This document shows positions 9,224-22,663 of a DNA stretch of 38,940 bases, in pieces (positions within the stretch are counted from its first letter, which is position 1; each line of letters starts with the position of its first letter). This stretch comes from Paracoccaceae bacterium (GTDB lineage Bacteria > Pseudomonadota > Alphaproteobacteria > Rhodobacterales > Rhodobacteraceae). The translations under genes and the position numbers were made by a program. The notes beneath the pieces were generated by a model, which saw only the letters and a list, made by a program, of their open reading frames with translations, made no database searches and was not told the DNA's origin. Location of the stretch: assembly GCA_014323785.1 (NCBI GenBank), contig JACONJ010000024.1:1-38940 (forward strand), written 5' to 3'.

Positions 9224-9276
9224 TGGGGGAAGGATACGCCGATTGCCCCACGAATCATGCCAGGGAAGACAGACCA

Positions 9277-10839
9277 ATGCCAATTGATCCGAACCGCGTG
9301 TTGATTTTTGACACCACCCTGCGCGACGGCGAACAGAGCCCCGGCGCAACCATGAGCCATGATGAGAAGCTGGAGATCGCGGGCCTGCTGGATGCCATGG
9401 GCGTCGATATTATTGAGGCCGGGTTTCCCGTCGCCTCCGAGGGGGATTTCACCGCAGTGTCCGAGATCGCAAAGACCGCGCAGAACGCGGTGATCTGCGG
9501 GCTGGGCCGGGCAAATTTTAAGGATATCAGCCGCTGTTGGGAGGCCGTGAAACACGCCCGCCGCCCGCGCATTCACACCTTTATCGGGACATCACCGCAG
9601 CACCGGGCGATCCCGAACCTGACCATGGATCAGATGGCCGACAGAATCCATGAGACGGTCAGCCATGCCCGCAACCTGTGTGAAGATGTGCAGTGGTCGC
9701 CCATGGACGCCACCCGGACCGAGTGGGAGTATCTGTGCCGCGTGGTAAAGATTGCCATCAGGGCAGGGGCGACCACGATCAACATCCCCGACACTGTGGG
9801 CTACACCGCACCCGTGGAATCCGCTGACCTGATCCGCCGCCTGATTGCCCAGGTGCCGGGCGCGGATGCGGTGACCTTTTCTACCCATTGCCATAACGAT
9901 CTGGGCATGGCGACGGCGAACGCCCTGGCCGCCGTGGCCGGTGGCGCACGGCAGATCGAATGCACAATCAACGGTCTGGGCGAACGGGCCGGCAACACCG
10001 CACTGGAAGAGGTCGTGATGGCCATGCAGGTGCGCAATGACATCATGCCCTACAGGACCGGGATCGATGCAACGAAGATCATGCACATCTCGCGCCGGGT
10101 GGCGACGGTATCGGGCTTTAACGTGCAGCCCAACAAGGCGATTGTCGGCAAGAACGCCTTTGCGCACGCATCCGGCATCCACCAGGACGGCATGCTGAAA
10201 TCGGCCGACACGTTTGAGATCATGCACCCCAGGGACGTGGGCCTGTCCGAAACCAGCATCGTTATGGGCAAGCATTCGGGCCGTGCCGCCCTGCGTTCAA
10301 AGCTGAAAGATCTGGGGTTTGAACCGGGTGATAACCAGCTCAATGACCTGTTCGTGCGATACAAGGCCCTGGCAGACCGAAAGAAAGAGGTGTTTGACGA
10401 CGACCTGATCGCGCTTGTCACCGATGCCAGTGCCGATGGTGCAGGGCATCTGGAGGTGAAATTCCTGCGCGTCATCTGCGGGACCGAGGCCCCGCAGTCA
10501 GCCGATATCACCCTGCGCGTGGGAACGCATGATCATCAGGCAACAGCGCAGGGCGACGGCCCGGTCAATGCCGCCTTTAACGCGGTGCGTGCCCTTTACC
10601 CGCACGACGCACGGCTGCAGCTGTATCACGTCAACGCCGTTACCGAAGGCATGGACGCCCAGGCCACCGTGACTGTCCGCATCCAGGAAGGCGGCCAAAT
10701 CGCCACGGGCCAGGCGGCGGATACCGATACCGTTGTCGCCAGCGTGAAGGCTTATGTAAACGCGCTGAACCGGCTGAGTGTGCGGCGCGAACGCGGCGGC
10801 AGCGACATGCCGGAATTCACCTACAAGGAGGCCGGATAA
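9277..10839 (+). CDS. leuA: 2-isopropylmalate synthase
   Basis: LeuA condenses acetyl-CoA with 2-ketoisovalerate, the first committed step of leucine synthesis. The 520-residue protein has the TIM-barrel signature FDTTLRDGEQ (11-20), the metal-binding HCHND (204-208), NGLGERAGN (232-240) and HASGIHQDG (297-305). The C-terminal regulatory domain (about 390-505) normally binds leucine for feedback inhibition. I chose the ATG at 9277 because homology begins there with MPIDPNRVLIFDTTLRDG; the frame is open further upstream, but that part covers the attenuator. Control is probably at two levels, attenuation and feedback. Confidence 0.97.
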   Translation: MPIDPNRVLIFDTTLRDGEQSPGATMSHDEKLEIAGLLDAMGVDIIEAGFPVASEGDFTAVSEIAKTAQNAVICGLGRANFKDISRCWEAVKHARRPRIHTFIGTSPQHRAIPNLTMDQMADRIHETVSHARNLCEDVQWSPMDATRTEWEYLCRVVKIAIRAGATTINIPDTVGYTAPVESADLIRRLIAQVPGADAVTFSTHCHNDLGMATANALAAVAGGARQIECTINGLGERAGNTALEEVVMAMQVRNDIMPYRTGIDATKIMHISRRVATVSGFNVQPNKAIVGKNAFAHASGIHQDGMLKSADTFEIMHPRDVGLSETSIVMGKHSGRAALRSKLKDLGFEPGDNQLNDLFVRYKALADRKKEVFDDDLIALVTDASADGAGHLEVKFLRVICGTEAPQSADITLRVGTHDHQATAQGDGPVNAAFNAVRALYPHDARLQLYHVNAVTEGMDAQATVTVRIQEGGQIATGQAADTDTVVASVKAYVNALNRLSVRRERGGSDMPEFTYKEAG

Positions 10840-10849
10840 GCCGCCTCGA

Positions 10850-11785
10850 TCATGGCCCGCACCCCAGTTCTTCCCGCCTGGGCGGGTTGGCACCGGCGCG
10901 GCTGACAGTCACGCCCGCGGCGGCAGTGCCCAACTCCAGTGCTGCTCCAAGGGCGTCGTGCCGCAGCCCCCTGGCCAGGGCCGGTTTGGATAAAACGCCC
11001 GCCTCGGACAGACCGGCCAGAAACCCGCCATTGAATGTGTCCCCCGCCCCGACCGTATCAATCACACCGACGTCCCGCGCGGGGGCATGCAGGCGGCAGC
11101 CGGGCCCGATGGCCCGCACGCCCCTTGCCCCTTCGGTTATCAGGATCAGCTTCGGCCCCCTGGCCAGCAATGCCTGTGCGGTCTGAACAGCCGGGCCCTC
11201 CCCGGCCAGCCATTCCAGATCCTCAGCCGACAGTTTCACGATGTCGGCCACCGCCATCATCCGCCCCAGCCGGGCGCGATAACGGGATTCGTCAATGATA
11301 AAGTCGCGGCGGATGTTCGGATCAAGCATGATGACCCGATCACGCGCCTGGGCCAGGCACAGTGTTTCATAGGCGTCTGCGCACGGTTCCACGACCAGGC
11401 TGATACCACCGAAGAACAGCACCCCGACACCGTCCAGGGTGTCCGGCACATCCGCCGGGTAAAGCATCCGCCCGGCGGTGTTTTCGTCATAGAACGTATA
11501 GTCTGCCTGGCCGTCGGCCAGGGTAACAAAGGCCAGGGTTGTGGGCCGGTCGGACCGGATCACACGGCTGTCGTCAACCCGATTGGCGCGTAAGGCAGCA
11601 CTCAACTGCTGCCCGAACATGTCGGTGCTGAGCCCGCTGAAAAAGCCGGTCCTGACCCCAAGTCGCGCCAGCGCGATGGCGGTGTTAAAGACCGAACCGC
11701 CGGGACAGGGGAAAAAACCGCACTCTCCCCCGGTTGTGGTCCGGGGCAGCATATCGATCAGGGCCTCGCCCGCGCACAGAATCAT
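10850..11785 (-). CDS. PfkB-family sugar kinase, probably fructokinase
   Basis: This is a ribokinase/PfkB-fold kinase of 311 residues. The N-terminal GEALIDMLP and PGGSVFNTAIALARLG blocks, and the C-terminal DTVGAGDTFNGGF motif with its catalytic aspartate, are clear. The N-terminal pattern is most like fructokinases, but substrate cannot be fixed from sequence. AGGAGGA lies just before the ATG. It follows hisG by 33 bases, so it is probably the last gene of a transcript with the his genes. It converges with leuA. Confidence 0.88.
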   Translation of the reverse strand: MILCAGEALIDMLPRTTTGGECGFFPCPGGSVFNTAIALARLGVRTGFFSGLSTDMFGQQLSAALRANRVDDSRVIRSDRPTTLAFVTLADGQADYTFYDENTAGRMLYPADVPDTLDGVGVLFFGGISLVVEPCADAYETLCLAQARDRVIMLDPNIRRDFIIDESRYRARLGRMMAVADIVKLSAEDLEWLAGEGPAVQTAQALLARGPKLILITEGARGVRAIGPGCRLHAPARDVGVIDTVGAGDTFNGGFLAGLSEAGVLSKPALARGLRHDALGAALELGTAAAGVTVSRAGANPPRREELGCGP

Positions 11786-11818
11786 CTGTGTCCTCCTGCT
11801 TTCGGCCTAAGGGCAGCT

Positions 11819-12511
11819 TCAGCCGATTTGCAGCCGGGCCTGAAGCGCGTTCAACGCCGTGCGCGCCGCATCATTCCACACGGCAGTGCGGGATTTGAAC
11901 AGCGTTGCCTCACTGCGATGGATGCACCCATCGGACAGAACTTTCAGGTGATTGGCGCGCAGCGTCTCACCCGTCGAGGTAATGTCGGCAATCGCCTCGG
12001 CCGTCAGGTGCTTGACTGTGCCTTCGGTTGCCCCCCGGCTATCGACCAGCTGATAATCCGCAACCCCCGCATCGCGCAGGAACCCCCGCACCAACCGATG
12101 GTATTTCGTGGCAATCCGCAGCCGGTGGCCATGCGTGGCGCGGAAATCGGCGGCGACAGCATCCAGGTCATCAAGCGTGTCCACATCAACCCAGAATTTC
12201 GGCACCGCGATGACCAGATCTGCCCCGCCAAAGCCAAGCGGTGCAAGTGCGGTTACAACCTGATCCCACAGCGGAATGCCTTCCCTCACCAGGTCGCTGC
12301 CAGTCACACCCAGATGCACCCGCCCTGCCGCCAGTTCGCGCGGGATTTCCGCCGCGCTTAGCAGCAGAAGTTGCGCATCCGCACCGTCGATCCGGGCGGC
12401 ATATTCCCGGTCCAGGCTGTTGCGCCGCATCCTGACCCCCCGTGCGGCGAACCAGTCAAAGGTCTTGTCCATCAATCGCCCCTTAGAGGGGACAGCCAGC
12501 CGGAGATCCAT
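11819..12511 (-). CDS. hisG: ATP phosphoribosyltransferase catalytic subunit (short HisG)
   Basis: HisG joins ATP and PRPP in the first step of histidine synthesis. At 230 residues it is the short form, which lacks the C-terminal regulatory domain and needs HisZ. Conserved parts are RLAVPSKGRL near the start, GVTGSDLV, and the PRPP-binding-like VDSRGATEGT. The chosen ATG (12511-12509) shares one base with the hisZ stop (TGATG). The longer frame from 12613 would lie inside hisZ. Translation is likely coupled to hisZ, which suits an obligate complex. Confidence 0.96.
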   Translation of the reverse strand: MDLRLAVPSKGRLMDKTFDWFAARGVRMRRNSLDREYAARIDGADAQLLLLSAAEIPRELAAGRVHLGVTGSDLVREGIPLWDQVVTALAPLGFGGADLVIAVPKFWVDVDTLDDLDAVAADFRATHGHRLRIATKYHRLVRGFLRDAGVADYQLVDSRGATEGTVKHLTAEAIADITSTGETLRANHLKVLSDGCIHRSEATLFKSRTAVWNDAARTALNALQARLQIG

Positions 12512-13623
12512 CACCCGCTCCCTGCCAGGCGGGACTGCATCTGATGCACCCGTTCCGGTCGGATCGCGCCGCCCACCGCACGCGCGTCCTGCCCGCTGCC
12601 GAGCACACGGCACAGCGCATCATAGCGCCCGCCGGCGGCGACGGGCGGCAGGTCAGGCCAATTTTCGTCTATGAAGCCAAACACGAACCCGTCGTAATAC
12701 TCCATCATCGTGCGGCCATAGCTCGCCTCAAAGGGCAAATCCGTGACATTGACACCCGCCGCATCCAGGGCCTCTATCCGCCGCGCCATGCAACAGACGG
12801 CCCCGTCCAGCCCCGGCAGATCGCCGGTGATGACGCGCAGGTGATCAAATGCATTGGGCAGCGTCTTACGCAGGGACAGGATTTCATCAAGCACATCTGA
12901 CTCGGCGGCGGCGATGGGGGGGGTCTTTGCCTCTTCCTGCAGCCGGGCAAGGCGGGCCTCGATCTCGCCTGGGGTGCGCACCCCGATAGCTGGACCGGCG
13001 GCGGCAATCAGGGGGGCAAACCGGTCGCCCGCTGCCCCCGGCAGCGCGGCGCGGTGTGGCGATGGGGCTAACGTGCCCGTGAACCGGTCCAACAGGGCAT
13101 GAAACCGCCGGGGCCGCCAGATGTGCCGCCGCAGGGCGGATTTGCGCGCCTCACTGGTGGACAAACTGTCAACCGCTGCCAGCAGAATGCCGATATCGCC
13201 CGTCACCGGCGTCAAGCCCAGGGGCAAGAGTATTTCAGAGAAGAGCGCGAAAACCTCGGCATCCGCCGCCGCAGGTACCGTGCTGTTGAACAGCTCATAG
13301 CCCACCTGCAGATATTCCCGCGCCCGGCCCGACCCGGCAGGCTGTTTGCGAAACACCTCTCCCAGATATGTGTAGCGTGCGGGCGCGGACCCGCCGGCCA
13401 GATGCTGCTGCACCACCGGGACGGTGAAATCCGGGCGCAGCATCATCTCTCCCTGGTCCGGATCGCAGGTGGTATAGGCGCGGGCGCGAATATCTTCGCC
13501 GTAGAGTTCCAGAAGCGTTGCGGCGGGCTGCAGCAGGTCGACCTCTGCCACTGATGCGCCAGAGGCAAGAAAGACCGCCTGAAGTCGTTCGGCCTCGGCC
13601 CGGATTGCGGCCTTGCTGCTCAC
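12511..13623 (-). CDS. hisZ: ATP phosphoribosyltransferase regulatory subunit
   Basis: HisZ is a catalytically inactive relative of histidyl-tRNA synthetase that activates short HisG and carries its histidine sensitivity. The 370-residue protein shows the class II synthetase core ([35 protein letters not shown]). It starts with GTG, overlapping the hisS stop by four bases (GTGA), and its stop overlaps the hisG ATG. It lies between its paralogue hisS and its partner hisG, which fits an origin by duplication of hisS. Confidence 0.94.
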   Translation of the reverse strand: MSSKAAIRAEAERLQAVFLASGASVAEVDLLQPAATLLELYGEDIRARAYTTCDPDQGEMMLRPDFTVPVVQQHLAGGSAPARYTYLGEVFRKQPAGSGRAREYLQVGYELFNSTVPAAADAEVFALFSEILLPLGLTPVTGDIGILLAAVDSLSTSEARKSALRRHIWRPRRFHALLDRFTGTLAPSPHRAALPGAAGDRFAPLIAAAGPAIGVRTPGEIEARLARLQEEAKTPPIAAAESDVLDEILSLRKTLPNAFDHLRVITGDLPGLDGAVCCMARRIEALDAAGVNVTDLPFEASYGRTMMEYYDGFVFGFIDENWPDLPPVAAGGRYDALCRVLGSGQDARAVGGAIRPERVHQMQSRLAGSG

Positions 13624-15128
13624 CCGTGGCGGTCCAGAAGGGCCCGGACTGCGCCCGCCAGATCGCTCAGGGGGACTTCACGCTGCGCGGGCTGCGCCCT
13701 CCATTCCTTCAACGTGGCATTTTGTGCGATTTGTGCACCCAGGATCAGATCCTTGATCTGGACGACACCCCGGGTAGCCTCATCCGAGCCTTGGATGATC
13801 GCTACGGGACTTTGGCGTTTATCAGCGTATTTCAACTGATTGCCGAAGCTCTTCGGGTTGCCCAGATAAACCTCGGCCCGAATACCCGCCCGGCGCAAAG
13901 TGGCAGCCATGGCCTGGTAATCGGCCATTCGGTTGCGGTCCATCACGGTCACGATGACGGGACCGTGCGCCGGGTCGTTGTGTTTCCCCCTGGACTGCAA
14001 TGCGGCAAGCAGCCGATCAACGCCGATGGACATGCCCGTGGCCGGAACCTCTTGCCCTGTGAAACGCCTGACCAAATCATCATAACGCCCCCCGCCCGCA
14101 ATCGAGCCGAACTGGCGCCGGTGGCCCTGCTCATCGGTGATATTGAAGGTCAGCGTGGCCTCATAAACCGGGCCAGTGTAATAGCCAAGACCGCGCACGA
14201 CCGAGGTGTCAATGACGATTTGATCCTCGCCATAGCCTTGGGCGGCAAGGAGCTCGGCGATGGTTTCGAGTTCAGCGATACCTTCGGCACCAACCTTCGA
14301 ATTGCCGATCAGCGTGCGCAGCGATGATAAGACCCCGTCCGTTCTGGTTGTGCCCCGGGTAGCATCAATGCCTTCAGTGTCACAGTCAGACGCCTGAAGA
14401 AAGCCGATTACAAACGCGATCTGTTCCTCACCAAGGCCAGCCCCGTCGATGAAGGCACCGGAAGCGTCCAGCCGCCCCTTGCCCAGCAGATCGCGAACAC
14501 CAGCTTCACCCACCTTGTCGAATTTGTCGATCTGGCGAAGAACAGCATCGTACGTGTCGCCACCTCCGATGCCAGCCGCCTCCATCACGCCATTCAGCAC
14601 CTTCCGATTGTTGACCCGCACAATGTAATCCCCCCGGGGGATACCCACGGCCTCCAGCGTGTCGGCCAGCATCGCGCACATTTCCGCATCCGCAGCCATG
14701 GAGGCCGCGCCGACCGTGTCCGCATCGCATTGATAAAATTGCCGAAACCGCCCTGGCCCTGGTTTCTCATTGCGCCAGACCGGCCCCATGGTGAAGCGGC
14801 GGTAGGGATTGGGCAGATCGTTGCGAAACTGCGCCGCGACGCGGGCAAGCGGCGCGGTCATGTCATAGCGCAGTGCCAGCCAGGTCCCCTCTTCCTCTTG
14901 CCAGGCAAAGACACCCGCGTTGGGCCGGTCTACATCAGGCAGATACGTGCCCAAGGCGTCCAGCGTCTCCACGGCCGATGTGTCCAGGGGGTCAAAGCCA
15001 TGGCGGTGATAGATTTCCGCGATCACGCGCAGCATCTTTGCCCGGGCAGTCACCTCGGTGCCGAAATAATCGCGGAAGCCTTTCGGCCGTTCGGCCCTGG
15101 GGCGGGGCTGTTTTGTCTGCCTGGCCAT
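13620..15128 (-). CDS. hisS: Histidine--tRNA ligase
   Basis: This class II synthetase charges tRNA-His. Motif 2 ([22 protein letters not shown]), the histidine-specific [13 protein letters not shown] and motif 3 ([13 protein letters not shown]) are all intact. With the ATG at 15128 it has 502 residues. That start follows an AAGGAT site; the frame continues upstream to 15173 without support. It heads hisS-hisZ-hisG-pfkB, 77 bases after the recG stop. Confidence 0.96.
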   Translation of the reverse strand: MARQTKQPRPRAERPKGFRDYFGTEVTARAKMLRVIAEIYHRHGFDPLDTSAVETLDALGTYLPDVDRPNAGVFAWQEEEGTWLALRYDMTAPLARVAAQFRNDLPNPYRRFTMGPVWRNEKPGPGRFRQFYQCDADTVGAASMAADAEMCAMLADTLEAVGIPRGDYIVRVNNRKVLNGVMEAAGIGGGDTYDAVLRQIDKFDKVGEAGVRDLLGKGRLDASGAFIDGAGLGEEQIAFVIGFLQASDCDTEGIDATRGTTRTDGVLSSLRTLIGNSKVGAEGIAELETIAELLAAQGYGEDQIVIDTSVVRGLGYYTGPVYEATLTFNITDEQGHRRQFGSIAGGGRYDDLVRRFTGQEVPATGMSIGVDRLLAALQSRGKHNDPAHGPVIVTVMDRNRMADYQAMAATLRRAGIRAEVYLGNPKSFGNQLKYADKRQSPVAIIQGSDEATRGVVQIKDLILGAQIAQNATLKEWRAQPAQREVPLSDLAGAVRALLDRHG

Positions 15129-15205
15129 GGCTAAATCCTTTGGATCGTGCGGTGTGTAGCGGAGGGGGGCCAAAGGGGCAAGCGGTCCAGGGTGCTGTTC
15201 GGCCC

Positions 15206-19773
<4,568 letters not shown>

Positions 19774-19990
19774 CGGGTTTCCCCGCTGTTCGACCTTATC
19801 GTGAAACACGCCAGAGGCGCAATGGTCAATCAGCCATCAGTCTTGCGGGTACCCGACGGGAAATCAATCCGCTTTGTATCATCGGGACGATATCGGTGCA
19901 ATGCCGGGGGCGCAATCCGGTATCTCCATGTCGGGCTGCCCATGAGGGCCGGGTGTGGCAAAACAGCCCAAAGGTCGTTATGTGTACCCC
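19774..19990. other. Non-coding stretch between ctrA remnant and mnmA
   Basis: No gene is supported in this 217-base stretch. It may include eroded upstream DNA of ctrA. The plus-strand open frame here is only the upstream continuation of mnmA and has no family resemblance that I recognise. Confidence 0.4.
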
Positions 19991-20020
19991 TTGAGGGTAT
20001 CGCATATGTCCTTGTATCAT
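19991..20020 (+). promoter_or_regulatory. Probable mnmA promoter
   Basis: TTGAGG (19991-19996), 18 bases, then TATCAT (20015-20020) resembles a sigma-70-type promoter. It lies 42 bases before the mnmA ATG, a suitable distance for a short 5' leader. Confidence 0.45.
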
Positions 20021-20061
20021 GCGCAAACTGCCCTGCATGTTCCGCCGAAACGGAATGCCTG

Positions 20062-21324
20062 ATGGCCCTGGATCACCCGCCTTATGCCCTGAATTCTCTG
20101 GGCTTTGCCAAGCCGCCCGCCCAGACGCGGGTGGTTGTGGCCATGTCCGGCGGCGTTGACAGTGCCGTTGTGGCGGCACATCTCGCGGAAGCGGGGTACG
20201 ATGTCGTTGGTGTGACGCTGCAGCTTTACGACCATGGCGCGGCACTTGCGAAAAAAGGCGCGTGCTGCGCCGGGCGGGATATCCACGATGCCAGGCGCGT
20301 GGCAGAACAACTGGGCGTTCCGCATTATGTGCTTGACTACGAAAACACCTTTCGTAAGGCCGTGATAGACGATTTCGCCGACAGCTATCTGGCGGGTACC
20401 ACGCCTGTGCCCTGCATACGTTGCAACGAGCGGGTCAAGTTCAAAGACCTGCTTGAAACCGCACAGGATCTCGAGGCCGACTGCCTGGCCACCGGGCATT
20501 ACATCCAGCGCAGGGTGGGCCCCCATGGGGCAGAAATGCACCGTGCCGCCGATGCCGCACGGGATCAATCCTATTTCCTGTTCTCCACCACGCGGGAGCA
20601 GTTGGATTATCTGCGCTTTCCCCTTGGGCATCTGGCTTCCAAGGCCGACACGCGGGCATTGGCTTCAAAATACGGGCTGGGCGTAGCGGATAAGCCCGAC
20701 AGCCAGGATATCTGCTTTGTGCCGAATGGCGATTACGCCACGGTGATCGAAAAACTGCGCCCTGGGGTCACCGACCCCGGTGAGATCACGGATATGTATG
20801 GCAAGGTTCTGGGCACCCATCGCGGCGTGATCCATTATACCATCGGCCAGCGGCGCGGCCTTGGCATCGGGGGCCTGTCGGACCCGCTTTATGTGGTGAA
20901 GCTGGAGCCAGAGAACCGCCGCGTCATCGTTGGCCCGAAAGAGGCACTCTTAACCCGAACCATCCCCGTGCGAGAGATCAACTGGCTGGGCGATACCCCC
21001 TTCGACAGCCGGGAGAGTCGGGAGGTAGATATCAGGATCCGCTCTGCCCGGCCCCCGCGCCCGGCGCGCATCCGCCCCGAATCCGCAACCAGGGCAGAGG
21101 TGGAGCTGATAACCGCCGAAGAGGGCGTCAGCCCCGGCCAGGCGTGTGTGTTCTACGCCCGGAATGGTAGCCGCATCCTGGGTGGTGGCTGGATTGGGCA
21201 CTGCCAAGGGGCGCGGTTGGCGGACATGCCGCCTGTCAGGACAGCACAGACCGGCATCGGAACACATGGAGCGGTTGACGGGGCTCGAACCCGCGACCCC
21301 CGGCGTGACAGGCCGGTACTCTAA
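20062..21324 (+). CDS. mnmA: tRNA-specific 2-thiouridylase, C-terminally extended
   Basis: MnmA thiolates U34 of tRNA-Lys, -Glu and -Gln. The PP-loop is SGGVDS (29-34). The two catalytic cysteines are in CIRCN (C118/C121 region) and DICFVP (C218), and DQSYFLF is intact. The ATG at 20062 has GGAA just upstream; the frame is open further back without support. The family usually ends at or just after GGGWI, here residues 374-378. In this gene no stop follows, and the frame runs 42 residues further, through the antisense tRNA-Asp gene, to TAA at 21322-21324. The catalytic part looks complete, so activity is likely. Confidence 0.93.
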   Translation: MALDHPPYALNSLGFAKPPAQTRVVVAMSGGVDSAVVAAHLAEAGYDVVGVTLQLYDHGAALAKKGACCAGRDIHDARRVAEQLGVPHYVLDYENTFRKAVIDDFADSYLAGTTPVPCIRCNERVKFKDLLETAQDLEADCLATGHYIQRRVGPHGAEMHRAADAARDQSYFLFSTTREQLDYLRFPLGHLASKADTRALASKYGLGVADKPDSQDICFVPNGDYATVIEKLRPGVTDPGEITDMYGKVLGTHRGVIHYTIGQRRGLGIGGLSDPLYVVKLEPENRRVIVGPKEALLTRTIPVREINWLGDTPFDSRESREVDIRIRSARPPRPARIRPESATRAEVELITAEEGVSPGQACVFYARNGSRILGGGWIGHCQGARLADMPPVRTAQTGIGTHGAVDGARTRDPRRDRPVL

Positions 21325-21343
21325 CCAACTGAGCTACAACCGC
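21267..21343 (-). tRNA. tRNA-Asp (GTC), downstream copy with unusual discriminator
   Basis: The minus strand folds as a full cloverleaf: acceptor GCGGTTG/CAACCGC, D arm AGCTCAGTTGGTTAGAGT, anticodon GTC in CCTGTCACG, and T arm GGGTTCGAGCCCC. CCA is encoded at 21267-21269. The body (21271-21343) is identical to the upstream copy, but the discriminator base at 21270 gives T (U73) instead of the expected G73. The 3' half is overlapped by the antisense end of mnmA. Confidence 0.93.
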
Positions 21344-21376
21344 GCATCGCATGTCCGGAGAACCCAAGGATGGTGG

Positions 21377-21453
21377 TGGCGCGGTTGACGGGGCTCGAAC
21401 CCGCGACCCCCGGCGTGACAGGCCGGTACTCTAACCAACTGAGCTACAACCGC
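21377..21453 (-). tRNA. tRNA-Asp (GTC), upstream copy
   Basis: This is the same tRNA-Asp sequence as the copy at 21267, with the normal discriminator G73 (position 21380) and an encoded CCA (21377-21379). It is first in the pair on the minus strand and lies about 35 bases behind a strong promoter. It is probably co-transcribed with the second copy 33 bases downstream. Confidence 0.97.
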
Positions 21454-21496
21454 TCACCATCCGCAGCGGGGTCAGTGCCTCCGAAGCGTGATATGT

Positions 21497-21525
21497 AGCC
21501 TACGCCGTTCTTGCACTGCCGTCAA
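21497..21525 (-). promoter_or_regulatory. Promoter of the tRNA-Asp pair
   Basis: On the minus strand TTGACG (21525-21520), 17 bases, then TAGGCT (21502-21497) form a near-consensus sigma-70-type promoter. Transcription would start about 40 bases before the first tRNA-Asp. Confidence 0.65.
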
Positions 21526-21977
21526 GCGGAAAATCCCGGGAATCTGATGTGCTTAAGCAAAAGGCCCCGGCCACCGCCCCGCCCGCAACGGTCGCGCTTG
21601 CCTTTGCACCTGGCGAAGGTTCCGGGCGATGCCCGATGACATTCCGAACAGTTTCATGACTGGCCCGAACCAGGCGAACTGCGGGGCAGCAGGCCCGCCC
21701 AGGTTGGAGCGGTGAACACAATCTGCGTGGTATCTAACGGGATTCCCCAAGGATAACCGTGCCTGACCTGCTGAACAAAAATGCGGCGGTGACACCAAAA
21801 GGGAGGAGAAAGGTGCCACCGCCAGCGTTCAGCCCATCCCGAAGGGAGGAAAAGAGACAGGCTGATCAGTTTGGGCCAGAAATGGCCCGGATAGAAATGG
21901 CGACCGCCTGAGAGAGGGGGCGAATCCCGCCACAATGTGCCATGACCCCAGGAAAGAGGGCGCGTTCCATGTTCCGC
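21526..21977. other. Intergenic stretch without a supported gene
   Basis: These 452 bases separate the DUF1127 stop from the tRNA promoter. Short open frames exist on the minus strand (for instance 21553-21819), but I recognise no family, and ribosome binding sites are poor. I see no tRNA or other RNA gene here. Confidence 0.4.
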
Positions 21978-22202
21978 TTAGCGCGGGGCCTTGCCATAGG
22001 CGGCGTCAAATGCCACCGCCTTAATCATGCTGCGGGTCATGCCCAGATCGGCCAGTTCGCGATCCGAGTAGCCCTGCAGTTCCGCCAGGGTCTGCCGGTA
22101 GATTTTGCGGGCCCGGCGGGCCTCGGCAAACTGGGCCTTAATCTCGGCCAGCCGCGTCCTGAACGAGAGGGTTGATATGCGCGCGCCTGATACATATGCC
22201 AT
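21978..22202 (-). CDS. DUF1127 small basic protein
   Basis: The 74-residue protein has the DUF1127 core YRQTLAELQGYSDRELADLGM (about 45-65), preceded by a charged helix. Short DUF1127 proteins are common in alphaproteobacteria and in some species influence RNA turnover and phosphate or carbon uptake; no role can be assigned here. I chose the ATG at 22202 (MAYVSGAR) because proteins of this type start near this point. The longer frame to 22394 covers apparently non-coding DNA. Confidence 0.85.
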   Translation of the reverse strand: MAYVSGARISTLSFRTRLAEIKAQFAEARRARKIYRQTLAELQGYSDRELADLGMTRSMIKAVAFDAAYGKAPR

Positions 22203-22459
22203 GGGGCCAACCTTGGTTTGTGTCCGCTGATCCGTCCCTAGTGTGATGTCCGAAGGGTTTGAATCGTTGGTTCTTGTGCTTCTATGAGATGGATAGATAA
22301 GCACATGCTGCAGATGCACAATCCCCCGATGTATCAATGCTGCTATGCGGCGAATGCATAACGCCGGATTCCTGCTGGCCCGGATGCCTGGCATGGCGGC
22401 AAGCGGTGTGGCTGGTGCCGGACGCTTGGGGTGCGTGAAAGCGAGAGGGAGGACAATTT

Positions 22460-22600
22460 ATGAAACGCGTATTCGCAGCCGCCCTGGCAGCAGTTATACT
22501 AAGACTATGCGGGCTTTGATTGACGCAGGCGCGAAGATTGAAGTGCCGGATGAATTAGGCGCGACGCCGTTTGCCCTTGCAACAGAACAAGACCAGCAGG
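22460..22600 (+). pseudogene. Ankyrin-repeat gene remnant with internal deletion
   Basis: A good site (GGGAGGA) precedes an ATG at 22460 that encodes MKRVFAAALAAVIL, a signal-peptide start like those of the two ankyrin genes at 7634 and 8555. It hits a stop within 20 codons. One frame over, the text continues [20 protein letters not shown] and [10 protein letters not shown], matching the last ankyrin repeat of the gene at 8555 (VRALIDAGADMAARTEDGQA). The middle of the gene is missing and the frames no longer join. The remnant ends just before mrp. Confidence 0.78.
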
Positions 22601-22663
22601 CCCCGGTTCCACAGCGCACAACGCACGGCTCCGGCGATGCCGATGGGCGGAGAGGACCAGCAG

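Noticed and set aside
19774-20061. SciP (DUF1153) gene beside the ctrA remnant
   Set aside because: A short plus-strand frame reads VPDGKSIRF, faintly like the SciP start, but the rest does not match and the frame is continuous with mnmA.
21553-21819. Minus-strand open frame of 88 codons
   Set aside because: No recognisable family, poor ribosome site, and biased composition; not enough to call a gene.
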